Below, one piece after another: positions 1 to 10,479 of a DNA stretch of 64,000 nucleotides. A program made the translations under genes and the position numbers. The first letter of the stretch is position 1. Each line of letters opens with the position of its first letter. The notes beneath the pieces were generated by a model that had not been told where the DNA came from, did not search any database, and saw only the letters and a program-made list of their open reading frames with translations. Source of the DNA: Reticulascus tulasneorum. Its lineage: Eukaryota > Ascomycota > Sordariomycetes > Glomerellales > Reticulascaceae. The DNA lies in assembly GCA_001557505.1 (NCBI GenBank), contig LSAX01000010.1:1860001-1924000 (forward strand), written 5' to 3'.

Positions 1-228
1 GCTTCCGGTGATGTCAGATGTCCCGGGGCCCCACCAACTCATGCCCGAGGAGCCTAAATGGCGGGGTGCTGTGGCTGATACCCTCCACGATCACGTGAGT
101 TCGTAACCAGCCACATCCAACTTGGCGCGAGTCTGGTGTCTCCAAAAGCTTGGGAAATTTCTGGCCGAAGGTCTGAAGGAGTTGGTTCATCAGGGAATTC
201 TTGCCGGGTCAACTCCCACACAGCAATC

Positions 229-1099
229 ATGAACAGCATGCCGGTATCGAGGTTCAGCCAGCTATCAGTTGGCATATCTCGAACAACTATACGACATGGC
301 CATGTCAGAGCACGGTTCAAGGTTTCACGGCCAGACCTGTCGAAATCCCCCCCGGATCTTGGGGAGCAGATCTGGGTACATAACCATCTAACATCCAATC
401 AAATTATATACTCGCACACCCGAGTTCTTGATGTATGGCATCACTCTGCTGCTCGCTGGAATCCCGCGCTGACCTGAAGTCTAGTCGAATCACGCGATGA
501 AGCAGCTCCCTTTCACTGGCAAGAAGAACAAGCCAGCCAAGCTCCGGAAAGATTACTGGCGGCCAATGGCACTCATCCAGTTCCCCGAGGGGCAAGGTGT
601 CGCAGGCCAATCCGCCTTTCAAAAACTACGCGAGTTTCGGAGGTTACACGAGCTTTCTTGGGGCGACGAGCTGTTGTACGTGGAGGAAGATGGGAAACGG
701 CGGGTGCGAACTATACAAGAGCGTGGCCGGGCCATCAACGACCAGAGAGCGAACTCCATAGCCGATATGGCAGCCGTGCTGGCCGGAGCTGGGAGAGGAA
801 GCAGACTATGGGTCAGTGAGAAGGAGAAGGCTGCCCTGGAAGAGGGGGGGAAGCTCGTAGGCAAGAAGTGGTCGCGCACGGCGCCGAAGGAGGATGACCC
901 GGGGAAGTCTTTGGTGCAGGCAACAATATTCTGGATGAACGACCAAGATCGTAACTACGCAACAGCGTGGTCAGACAACGTCGTGCATGATCTGTTTGAC
1001 GGAGCAATGCTATTGAACAAGAAAGCCGAAGAGATCCCGGTGGTAGAGGAGTCTAAGGAGACCACGGAGACTACGGAGCCTGCTAAGGAAGCGGCATAG
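229..1099 (+). CDS. mhr1: Mitochondrial large ribosomal subunit protein mL67 / Mhr1
   Basis: Two exons, 229-432 and 485-1099, with a 52-nt intron (donor GTATGG, branch GCTGAC at 468-473, acceptor TAG) joined in phase 0; about 272 residues. The N-terminus is basic and hydroxylated, like a mitochondrial presequence. Exon 1 ends in an IWVHNHLTSNQIIYSHTRVL-type segment. Exon 2 carries the family core (KQLPFTGKKNKPAKLRKDYW, then a WRPMALIQFPE stretch) and an acidic, Glu/Thr-rich tail. In yeast, Mhr1 is both the mitoribosomal protein mL67 and a factor in mitochondrial DNA recombination; I infer the ribosomal role from the family. Start ATG 229 is chosen because it gives the presequence; ATG 238 in the same frame is an alternative. 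The methionine at 497 lies inside exon 2 and would drop the conserved N-terminal strand. The gene converges on the next one, with about 285 nt between the stop codons. Confidence 0.88.
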
Positions 1100-1383
1100 A
1101 AGTTCTGGGCATCGGTACCGAAGATGGTGGGCTCAAGCATCAACACCGGAAAACTACGAATGGGACGGTACGGTCAACCCCCTGAATCCTTGCCCGGAGG
1201 AGCAGGAGGAGGAGCAGGAGGAGGTGGAGGAGAGATTCTGTAACAAGTACTTTTAGAGTCATGTATAGTGACGTTTCGACCATCAATGTAGAATTCTGTA
1301 CCATCAAAGCTACATACCCACGATCCATATATGCTCGATTTCTGACCAGAGCCAACTCCTTCGTACCGATCCCAGCAAACGCC

Positions 1384-2704
1384 TTAAACCTTGATGGCAA
1401 ACTTCTTGAGATACTCATAATCCCTGACATTCGACTCCACGCACGCCCGAATCTCCTGCTGTGCTTTATCTCCATACTTCTCCTTCCACTCCGCATCCTC
1501 AGACTCCCGGGTTGCAGTCTTCTTCGGTGGGGGAATCAGCTGGGCTACTCAAGAATCAGAAGTTGTGGAAACTCACATGAGATGGGGAGCGTGGCTTGAG
1601 CGACGAGCTGCTGATCGCATCGTTGTGGAAGCCGTCCCACTTCTTAAACGCGATCGCTGCCTCCTCCTGATCTTCATCGTTCCACTGCAGCATATTCGGC
1701 GTGAAGTCGAGCCCGACCTTCTCGCAGTAGGCACGAACGATTCCTTCCGGGTTGTCGAGCAGATCGTCCGCATCGACAACAACCACCTGCCGCTTGTCGA
1801 GAACGCCCTGCTCGAGCAGGAAGTCAAACAACCGGCGCACCTCATCATAGCCCGCCTCGCTAGGCATGAAGTTGGAAAAGCCAGTGACCTCGTCTAGAGG
1901 CGGTACAGTGCAACGGTAGTAGGACGGAATGCTCCGTCTAGGGTGGCGGATGAGGAACGTAAAGTCAAACTTGCGTAAAGTGTCCAACGGTAGAACACTC
2001 GGGTTTCCGGATTCCTCTTTCCTGCTTACTGACGGGGCAATATTTGCGGGCTTTCCATCCGGAGGGAACAAGTAATGAGCAATATCTTTGATAAAGACAC
2101 GCTTACCCTAGTCAATGTAAGCATCTTACTGCAATTGAAATAGCCAGATACTGTTGCGTGGAGAGCGTCAGGGGTGTCACGCAATGGCAAATGAGGTTGA
2201 AGGATTCTGACAGCATCGTCGGAAACCGGCATATGATGACTGCCAATCCACTTAAAATGCGGGACGAGTTCCGTTAAGCTGTTTTCAGGAGTTTCAATAT
2301 TGCACTTGCAATCAGATTGGATGGTCAAGGTCAAAAGTGCAGAAACTGGCTGAGAGCTAATTAAAGAGGATGGAGGGAGACCGCACCTCTTTTCCAGCCT
2401 CACTGGCCGCATCATCAAGTTGGTCGAGCACATGCTGATACGTCGTGCCTGCGAATCCCGACTTCTCCCTCGACTCCTCATCGTCGGCGTACCGCTCACT
2501 CAGCCGCTCAGGGCCGAAGTAGAAGGCATCACCAAAAGGCTCATGCACGCACTTTAGTACGTCCCGCCGAGTCATAAAAACCTACAACAAACAAACAATT
2601 TAGGATCAATGGTCCTCGCATTGGAAACTAGATTATCTTACTCTCTCGAACGCTGTTGAGCAGGCCCGGGGGTGGGTGGCCACGAAGACGGGCTTGGACG
2701 ACAT
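1384..2704 (-). CDS. Sulfotransferase-like P-loop protein
   Basis: Four exons on the minus strand: 2642-2704, 2387-2581, 1577-2107 and about 1384-1521; about 308 residues. The first exon encodes MSSKPVFVATHPRACSTAFER, a 5'-phosphosulfate-binding-type loop (T-H-P-R-A-C-S-T) at the extreme N-terminus, as in fungal P-loop sulfotransferase-like proteins. Later segments include FIRHPRRSIPSYYRC-like and VVVVDADDLLDNPEG motifs and a conserved C-terminal VRDYEYLKKFAIKV end. The second intron is long (279 nt, donor GTGCGG). The last intron is ambiguous: a CAG acceptor gives only 37 nt, while an AAG acceptor gives 55 nt with a good branch site and keeps the frame. I prefer the 55-nt form. The substrate is unknown. 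Some databases label relatives branched-chain aminotransferase-like, but nothing here resembles a PLP enzyme. Confidence 0.78.
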
Positions 2705-3847
2705 TGTGACCGGGGGCCTTCGTGCGGGAGAGTTGCAGAGCTTCGGGAACTAAGTGAAAAGCACTGTACTGGATCCAGCAAGTGCAATTGAAGGACCGTT
2801 GTGAGAAGCTCTTGCGTCCGAGCGTAATCAACGAAATATATGGAAATCCTTCAAGTCCAGGATGGGAAGTATATGGAACAGATGGCAGAATGGTGAAGGA
2901 ATCAGAGTTCGCGAAGCTTTAATTGAATAAAAGCTCTTCATCCCAACCCTTGACACTAGTTGCCCGAGCAGTTCAGCTTTTTTTTTTCCACCCAGAACCA
3001 ACAAACTCCAATTCTTTTTGCCTCCTTACCTACTCCCACACCCCCCATCCACACCTTTTATTCCCTACCCACGCTTCCTGGAGCATCCAAGACCTCGCTC
3101 ATGCGACCTAACACGTCATGGTTTCGGCGCGGGCCCGGCAGGCAGCCAATAATTACTGATGGAAGCTGACGCTAAGGTTGTTGCCGACGACCCAGAACCC
3201 GCTTTAATAATGCTGGACTGTCAAACTTTGATCAAGGTTTGTACGAGGAGGTCGGATCGGATGTGGGCTGCCATCAGTTTTCGGCGGAGGGGGCGTGGAT
3301 TGGCGGGCGGCGGGCTCGGTGACATGGAGCGGCATGTGAGCAACCAGGTAAGGGACAAGCCAGACCGGACGCCAATTGGCAGCAAGCGTTCCTGGACTCG
3401 AAGCTCGTCTTTGCCCAGAGCGCTCTAGACTTGCAACGTGAAGCTGGCATGGGTGTATGCCACAGAAGAGCACGAGATCAACTTCTACTCTCGACCTACT
3501 GATGAAGATCCGCGAGCCAAGATATGACCTCATACTATATGGCTCACCTTCGAAGAATCAAAGTTGCAACGGAAGGCTAGGTTACGTACTGATGATAGCC
3601 GATATTTAACGCGTGGGTAGGTAGTGCCGAGATCTGGGGAATCCATTAGGGTAACCATTACCTACTCTTCAGCATGTATCCCACGTTCCTGGCTTTTTAG
3701 ACGCACTCTTATCTCGAAACGATATAGAGTACCTACACCGTCCACCCAATCGCATGCCGGTGCCACCAAACCCCAAGTTCCAACGGATGCCCGCGAAAAC
3801 ACCCCATGACCACGGCACGAGCTTCGCAACGGCCGATAAGAGAAAAC
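2705..3847. other. Intergenic: promoter of the sulfotransferase-like gene and 3' flank of PHA2
   Basis: About 1.1 kb. It holds the upstream region of the minus-strand sulfotransferase-like gene (short T-tract and C/A-rich stretch at about 2978-3060) and the 3' flank of PHA2. Frames of 60-109 codons exist on both strands, but none has recognisable similarity or splice structure. Confidence 0.5.
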
Positions 3848-4974
3848 TCAAGACCGTTGATCCTCCCAGCTCCCAAGCCATCTCCAATGTTCTGCCACTC
3901 TGGCGACGCCCTCTAAAACCGCCTTAACCCGCCCGTCTGCATCCTGGAACCTGTGCCCTTCGAACTCTACGAAGAACATGTACTGGAAAGGCTTGATGAG
4001 GCTTGGCCGGCTGTTGATGCTCGTCAGATTCAGCTTGAGATCCCGGAAGAACTGGAGCACGTCGGTCAGGGCACCGGGCGAGTGGTGGGGAACAGTAAAT
4101 GAGACCATGGACTTTGTTCGCTGCACATCTCCGGGTCCCTTGGCCTCTCTTTTGAGGCAGTGTCTAGGCAGTTCGCCATCCAGTCCCTTCCGAATGATAA
4201 AGAACCGCGTAGTGTTGTCGTCCCGGTCCTCGATAGATTTGGCCAGTACATCAATGCCGTGCATCTTGGCGGCAATTTCGCTGGAGATGGCGGCACTCGT
4301 TCCTGTCTTGTCCATCTTCACAATCTCGGCCGCCTTGCTCGTAGAACTAACGTCAATAGCCTCGATTCCCTTCAGGTAGGTTTGAAGAAAGGCCACGCAC
4401 TGGCCCCATGCCTGCGGATGCGAGTACAGCCTCTCGATGTGCTTGAGGTTGCACACCGGCTTGGCCCTCGGCTTCAGCGGATTCGGATCCATAGCCGTCG
4501 GCGTGCATGTCCCGGACCCGTCGCCGACATCCTCGAGCGGATAGGCCGGCACCTTATGCCCGACTAGGTAGTGGTGAACATCTAGGTAGATCTCGCCGCA
4601 GACAGAGATTCCCGGGTAGAAGTTGCTGCGGTCTGCGAAGTTGTCCAGGGTGAACACCACGGAGCCGTTGGTGGAGTTTTCAAAGGGCACAACGCCGAAG
4701 TCTACCTCACCAAGCTGGACAGCCTCGAAAATATCTTCGTGGTTGCAATTAGTGTACATAACCCAGCCAGAGGGTCATACCTACCCGTAATAGTCACCAA
4801 CGGCCTAAGATCCCACTTGTCCTCTTCTGGGAAACCTTGTACAGATGCCTTTGTGATAAAAATTTAGATCGTATCCGGGAGGTTGCCTGTGTATTGTCTT
4901 ACCTGGTGAGTGTACGAGGCCTCAGGGCCAAGGTAGCCCACAAGCGGTCGTCCCTTGTCCCCATCTACAATCAT
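3848..4974 (-). CDS. pha2: Prephenate dehydratase
   Basis: Three exons, 4903-4974, 4785-4848 and 3848-4734; about 340 residues. The enzyme converts prephenate to phenylpyruvate in phenylalanine synthesis. Exon 1 gives RPLVGYLGPEASYTHQ, the canonical first strand of the prephenate dehydratase fold. Exon 3 gives VDFGVVPFENSTNGSV and the NTTRF active-site motif. A C-terminal ACT domain follows (SPGALTDVLQFFRDLKLNL, then a SINSRP variant of the ESRP element), the usual Phe-binding feedback site. Intron 2 is 50 nt (donor GTAGGT, ACTAAT branch, AAG acceptor) and joins in phase 1 to give a ...VTITDIFEAVQ... junction. An in-frame ATG at 4759 lies inside that intron and is not the start. The true ATG is 4974. 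Confidence 0.92.
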
Positions 4975-5714
4975 GGCTGTCCCCGAAAGATGAGTTGGGT
5001 GGGATGTTGGTGAGCAAAGATAGCTAGATGTGTTGCCTCATGAGGTCATTGGAGGGCATTGGAGGTGCGTATGGACGGTGGTGCGAAATCGGGTAGATGC
5101 GTACCGCCATGCAACAAGGACTCGCGGGATGGACGGCTGGACACCGTTTCTGGTTGTGTGATATCTCGGAATACGAACAACACTTTGATGTGCTGCCTAC
5201 CGGTTTCACAGGAATTGGGTACTTGTAAGCATACAGCCACGTAAGGGCAGAGCAGATTGAATTGGCTGCGTTTTTAGTGATTTACTGTATGACTTTGGAT
5301 GCCGTGCTCGGCCATGTGGAATTAGTGGCTTTTACCACTGCTTCCCTTGGTGGCCCGGCGCATGATCAACCCCCGAAAAGCTCCACACATCGTTATTAGC
5401 TGAGTGATCATACGGACACCATTTTTACTTGATCGTGACGCATCCCATGCGAGTAGCCTCCTTTTTGGCTGATGGAATATCAGGTACAAATATGCCATTT
5501 TTAACCAACGGCTATAAAATTGTACTACGGTGGACCAAATCCGCTTTCTTCTCTCGTGCTGTTTGGAAACGAGACAAACCCATCCCGCTCTCCCACAGAC
5601 GCAAGCCACCCGTGAAACGAGAAGCACAGCATTCGGTGGGCCGTGGAAGTGACACAGAGGAAAGCAAGTCAGATCAGCTAGACGAACTGAACAGAAATAC
5701 AAGAGCTGTCCTAG
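4975..5714. other. Intergenic: PHA2 promoter and GNAT 3' flank
   Basis: About 740 bp upstream of minus-strand PHA2 and downstream of the minus-strand acetyltransferase. Only overlapping short frames are present. I see no RNA gene or repeat. Confidence 0.5.
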
Positions 5715-6502
5715 CTAGACAGTCACAACTCTCGCCATTGCAGCCTCCACCTTCTTTTGCCCGGATTCCTTCCATGTATCCCAGCAGTGGCCAAGGATGA
5801 CTGTGTCTCGCCAGAGATCATCGGGATCGCTGCCCTCTGGCAGTTCACGTCCGTTTCCCACCTTGTGATTCAATCTCCCCTGCTTGAATAGCCTCGCCCA
5901 TCGCACCAAGGCCTCATGCTGGAAACCCATACGCTCCGCAACCCGGATAGACGCCTTGTTCTGAGAACTGGCCTGCCACTGAACACGACGCAGTCCAAGC
6001 CCACCGTTCGCATCGCTGCTCAGGGCATACTGTAACATCAAGCCCACAGCATTGGTGGTTACATGCGTTCGCTGATACTCTGGAATAATAACTACATGCC
6101 CAATCTCCGTGGCAAGATCCGTCGTCGAACTGTTCATGAAGGAGATTCTCCCGGCAAGCGCCCCTTCCTCGTCTTCATCAGATGGCGGCCGGGTCTTGTC
6201 AATGATGGCATAGGTAACCATGCCCGGGTTTGACTGCGACGTGCCTTCGACAAAGTCCGAGACAAACTCGCTCAAACTCTCATACGGACCGGAAGGGCCA
6301 TGAGCGTAGAGCTGAGGATGCAGAGACGTCAATCGGAAAAATGCCTCGGCATGGCGGACTGCCTGTGTGACATAGATAGCCGGTCAGAACATACCATCTT
6401 TAAATCCCATCTTGAGAGGTCAGGTACCGAGAATGGCGTCAATTTGACTCTTTCATTTGCAAGAGGTCGCACGGGAAAGCAAAAGTTTAGTGATTCTCCC
6501 AT
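5715..6502 (-). CDS. GNAT-family N-acetyltransferase
   Basis: Two exons, 6428-6502 and 5715-6362, with a 65-nt intron (donor GTACCT, CTGAC branch, CACAG acceptor), phase 0; about 240 residues. Exon 1 encodes the NERVKLTPF opening strand typical of RimJ/RimL-type GNAT proteins. The junction reads LTPFSAVRHAEAFF. Further along are EIGHVVIIPEYQRTHVTTNA, matching the acetyl-CoA-binding motif A region, and NKASIRVAERMGFQHEALVR, the classic Asn-x-x-(Ser/Ala)-x-x-(Val/Leu)-x-E-x-x-G-F end of the fold. It is probably soluble; no signal peptide or membrane segment is seen. The acceptor substrate cannot be told from sequence; fungal relatives are usually uncharacterised. The start is the ATG at 6502, 15 codons before the family strand. 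Confidence 0.82.
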
Positions 6503-8072
6503 GATTAGATTCGCAGCAATTGCAAATGACAAACCCCCAAAGACATGGGGGATTAACTGCAGAAGGCAGGGAACGGGATGCAATCTAGACGTCCACAGCG
6601 GTAGTATCGTTGATCAGACGGATGGGTTGCAGTTGCCCAGATATGACTCCCAACCTGACTCATCTAAATTCAGGTATTGCTTCGCGACCGCACCTCCACC
6701 ATCCCGGAAAATCCGATGGGAAATGCGGCCGGTTTCGGTGGCACAAGCTGGGATCGCAGGCCGAGCTCCGGGGACGGATCATCTTACAAACCAGCCGAGT
6801 CCTGTGCACTAACAGCAGGCTCGCCGTCTGAAACTCATAGGCAAATAGTCATGTGGTAGTCCCGTGAAGATTGGCATGTGATGAAGTGTGGAGATAGGTG
6901 ACAGGCTCGTGGTCAACGATAGTTAGCTCGAACGGCATTATTTCCTGTTCAGTAGAAGTGGGATACCTCATTCCCGAGCAGTCACTGGAGGAGGGGCATG
7001 TCGCGTTCGGAAGACGCGTCACATCTTGCTAGGACAGTCGGTGTGTCTCTGTTGCTTGTCCTTGTGGTGGCGCTTCACCACAAAAGTGTAAAATAGTGAC
7101 CGTCCACGTGAATTTCATCGACCTAATGCGACGGCACATCGGGCTTGCACACACATCGAACTCAGCAGGCCGATCTCCGTGGCTTTTTGCAAGGCGTTAG
7201 GATGGTATCCCGGCAATGATCTTCAGGTTGCATGTTTCAAAGTCGTTGCCGCCGGGTCGTTTGCGTGGCCGCCAACCCCCCTTGGCTTGCTTGCCCGTCG
7301 CGCCCGCCCAGGTTAACGGGCGGCTCTTCAAGGCGAGGAACAAAATTCTGAAACGTGAAACCACGGAATAAGATGACGATGATCTGGGAATAGAGTCACT
7401 GGAGTCTGCATTTCTCCTGAGTGGTGGCAAATTGATCACTCGCCTTTTCCGCATAATCGCAATCCCCCATAACTCATATGCGAGCACTCGCTTCTGACAT
7501 TGTGCTTATATTGGGGGGTGCTAAGTTATATTGTGCTGAGGTTCCAAAATAGCAGCAGCGCAGTGATGGAGTGAGCTGGCAAATCCGCCAGGCCTGGGAC
7601 GTTGCATCGGGTCGCAGGGCAAGCAAGGCTGCAGCACCGATGGGGCATTTCAGTCAAGACCCTACTGCCGAGGCAAGCAAGCTGACGTGCGACTGGCCAA
7701 GGATCCAGCTAAATGTATTCTCCCAGAAAGGCCTGCGTTCTGACCCGGCGAGTGCCAGAGCGATGCAATATGGCCTCAAATGAGCGCAGCCAAGTGATTG
7801 GACGACAGGAAGCTGTCTCGGCTTTTGCCTCTGACCACATCTGAGGGCACGGGACCTATCGCATGGCAGGAAACATTGCAACGCGGGATGCCACTCACGG
7901 CTTTCATTGATCTCGAGAGTGGGTTCGTCGGCCGACGCGGTCGAGTTCCTGTTAATAGATTCGAGGGCGATAGGGCGAAATGGCCAGCAATCTACCGCAT
8001 CACCGGGCACTATGAGCGCATATGGAAGAAGCATTCAAGCAAACAAGCAAACAAGCAACTCATCATCCGTCG

Positions 8073-8115
<43 letters not shown>

Positions 8116-9565
8116 CTACAAGTTACACGCACAGGCACGCACAAGCTAGGATCTACGCTTGGGATCTGGAAAAGGTGTGCAGGGGAGGGGTTGAAAAGCA
8201 AAGAGTGTCGAGCAGGGAGGTGTCGAAACGTGCGACACGGCTGGTTTCAAGTTAGACCGCCTTTGAAGTCTGCACGGCCAATCTACAGGGATACAACCCA
8301 TTCTTCCGGCCCATGTAGCCGAATCAGTCCAATCGGGCAATCCAGCAGGAGCTCTGCTCTCTCCCCCACAGCTCCCCGTCCTGTCTGTCGTGCGACGGTC
8401 TCCTAAAATTGGATGATTGTCGGCCGGCAGGTCTGACGATGGGCAGGAAATGATCTTATCGGAGGGGTCGGAGTGAGGTGAAGTGAGTGAGGGGAGGGGA
8501 GGATGGGCAGGATTGTCAACAGCGCGGACGGAGGTGGCATTCGGCGATCTGACTGCTTTATCCTGCTGCTCCTCCTAACCCAACCTGGGCGGCAGTACCT
8601 TTTTCGCAGTAAGTCTGTAAGCTAACCTGTCCATGTTTGGCCGTGGCACGATATTGTTTCGTGGCGATTGTTGGGGGTGTCGGTGCCAGCTCTCTGACGG
8701 GTGCTAACGAGGGGGGGCAGACAAAAGATGGACTGAAACTGCCCATTCAGCTCAGGTAGCTGAGTGCATTTGGGTTGAGGGAGGCTCCTTGGGGTGCTTG
8801 GATGGATGGGCAGAATCTCTCATGCATGTCAGGCGATGTAACTTGGGCCAGAAAAAGACCACAAAAAAAATTAGGGACTCCGTGCCTCTCCGACACTCAT
8901 CTCTCTCTGTATCAGACCTCGTCAGCGGACAATGAACTCACGTCGGGCGACAGACAAACGAGAAAGAGGGGTTCACCAGGCTACTAGGTATTAAATGGTT
9001 AGTTGATGTCTGGCAACGGCTTCAATCTCCGAGTGGAGGTCGAGATCTCCTGAAAATCCTTCCTCCTTCCTCTTCGTAAAGCATATATCCTCATCATCAC
9101 CCGCCACTATCGAGGATGATGGTTTGCAGGGCGCATACATAAGGTACCCACCGAGGTAGCGAGAGGTGTGGATGACAGCAGCGACCGCAAGCAGCAAAGC
9201 AACAACGCAGCCTTACCTGCATGGTTTTTCATCACGATCGATAAATTGGTAGCCATCCATTACCTCTTCTCTCGGGCTGTCGGTAAATTGGCTCCCTGCG
9301 GCTTTTCGCACCCACCGTTCTGACGAAGCGAGCAGCGGTCCCATCCATCCGCCCATCCATCGACACGGATGTACAAATGTACACACAAATTCCATCCACC
9401 AGATAATATAGACCAGAAGCATTGGAATCCCCAAAGTTTGATTCGTAGCGCTGGACCGTTGCACCAGAGCAAGCAGCTAAAGACGTGCACGTCCCTTAGC
9501 GCAGTTTCACCCCAGCTGCCGCCGCCGCCTCTCGACCTCCATTCCATGAAGAACAGGGGCTGACA
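6503..9565. other. Gene-free block upstream of STE11
   Basis: About 3 kb with no convincing gene on either strand. The longest frames (for example 7798-8406 plus) start at non-ATG codons, run through a CA microsatellite and resemble nothing I know. No tRNA B-box or transposon ends were noticed. It probably contains distal STE11 promoter and the upstream region of the acetyltransferase. Confidence 0.45.
8075..8110. repeat. (CA)18 microsatellite
   Basis: An uninterrupted CA dinucleotide run of 36 nt, followed by CATACAC. It lies in non-coding DNA and is likely length-variable between isolates. Confidence 0.95.
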
Positions 9566-9589
9566 CCCCCCCCCCCCCCCCCCCCCCCC
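9566..9589. repeat. Poly-C tract (24 C)
   Basis: A homopolymer run of 24 C on the plus strand, upstream of STE11. Exact length is prone to sequencing error and slippage. Confidence 0.9.
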
Positions 9590-9886
9590 TTCTATCCCCT
9601 CGTCCAACCAAATCCAGCTGAGGTCCAATCACCGTCTCTTCAGGGCCGAGATCCAGCGAAATTCCAGCCAAACCAAACTTCGTACCTCCACTCCCACCAC
9701 CTCCACCACCCAGTCATCCACCAGTCTCCTCCCCCCCTTGACCTTGGCCTCCTCCAGCAACGAAGAGAGTAGCTCAGGCGGGTGTCAGGGCTAACCACGA
9801 ACCGCCACACCACCCCCTACATACCTTAACTTACTGCGGACTAACTACCTATCCTCGACTACGACCCAAGAAAGGCGCGCTGGTTC

Positions 9887-9918
9887 CATCCATCCATCCA
9901 TCCATCTACCCATCCATC
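9887..9918. repeat. (ATCC)n tetranucleotide repeat
   Basis: CATC/CATCC units repeated about seven to eight times with one interruption, in the STE11 upstream region. A shorter copy of the same motif lies at about 9341-9360. Confidence 0.8.
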
Positions 9919-10227
9919 CCCCAATTCTGCTGAACCTTTCTTTGGTAGCTTCTTCTTGCCCTGCGTTCCCTCTACGGCCGGCCCCCGATTCTTCCAAATT
10001 GTCTCCCTCCCCCCTTGTCCGACTCCCTGGAACCGTCTACCCAAAAGAAGACCCTCAACCCATTTCTCCCCTCTTCCTCTTTCCGACCATCCTGCATAAT
10101 AATCCCACGATCTTCAACACGCTTCGATACTCGGCTGCCGTGCTGGTTGCAAGGACTTGGCCATCGCGGTCATAGCAGTGAGAGAGAGTGGTGTTTGATC
10201 GGTCGTCACCCCTTCTTCTATCCTTCT

Positions 10228-10239
10228 ATGCAGCCTTGA
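10228..10239 (+). promoter_or_regulatory. Minimal uORF 1 of STE11
   Basis: ATG CAG CCT TGA: a start codon followed by two sense codons and a stop, about 240 nt before the STE11 start. It matters only if the transcript begins upstream of it. Confidence 0.5.
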
Positions 10240-10449
10240 TCTCCTTCGCTTGCTTTCTGCAATAGCCGGCTTGCTTCATTCCCGACGCCTTGGTCTGCCT
10301 GCCTGTCTGTCTGTGTCTGACACCAGGCTCGTTGTCCTCCTCTCCTCTTTCGCTGTCAGGTCTCTGTGAGACGACTTCAACAAGAGGCATCCATCAATCA
10401 AATCAAACATCCTAGAGATACCGCCCGCGAAACCAGACTCCTCCATCTA

Positions 10450-10461
10450 ATGTCCGCTTGA
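10450..10461 (+). promoter_or_regulatory. Minimal uORF 2 of STE11
   Basis: ATG TCC GCT TGA, ending 18 nt before the STE11 start codon. It is almost certainly inside the leader because it is so close to the coding start. The short distance leaves little room for reinitiation. Confidence 0.6.
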
Positions 10462-10479
10462 ACAAACACGTCTTCCAAC

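Larger units (their letters stand above)
9566..10479 (+). promoter_or_regulatory. STE11 proximal promoter and pyrimidine-rich leader
   Basis: A strongly C/T-rich, purine-poor stretch typical of fungal proximal promoters and leaders. It includes an ATCC repeat block (about 9887-9918) and CT-rich runs. From about 10060 to the STE11 start only two ATGs occur, each opening a three-residue reading frame (10228-10239 and 10450-10461). The transcription start is not determinable here. Confidence 0.55.

Noticed and set aside
4735..4784. In-frame ATG at 4759 as the prephenate dehydratase start
   Set aside because: It falls in a 50-nt intron. Using it would lose the conserved GYLGPEASYTHQ N-terminus encoded by the two upstream exons.
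7798..8406. 202-codon plus-strand frame over the CA microsatellite
   Set aside because: It has a non-ATG start, and the CA repeat simply stays open as Thr-His codons. No conserved content.
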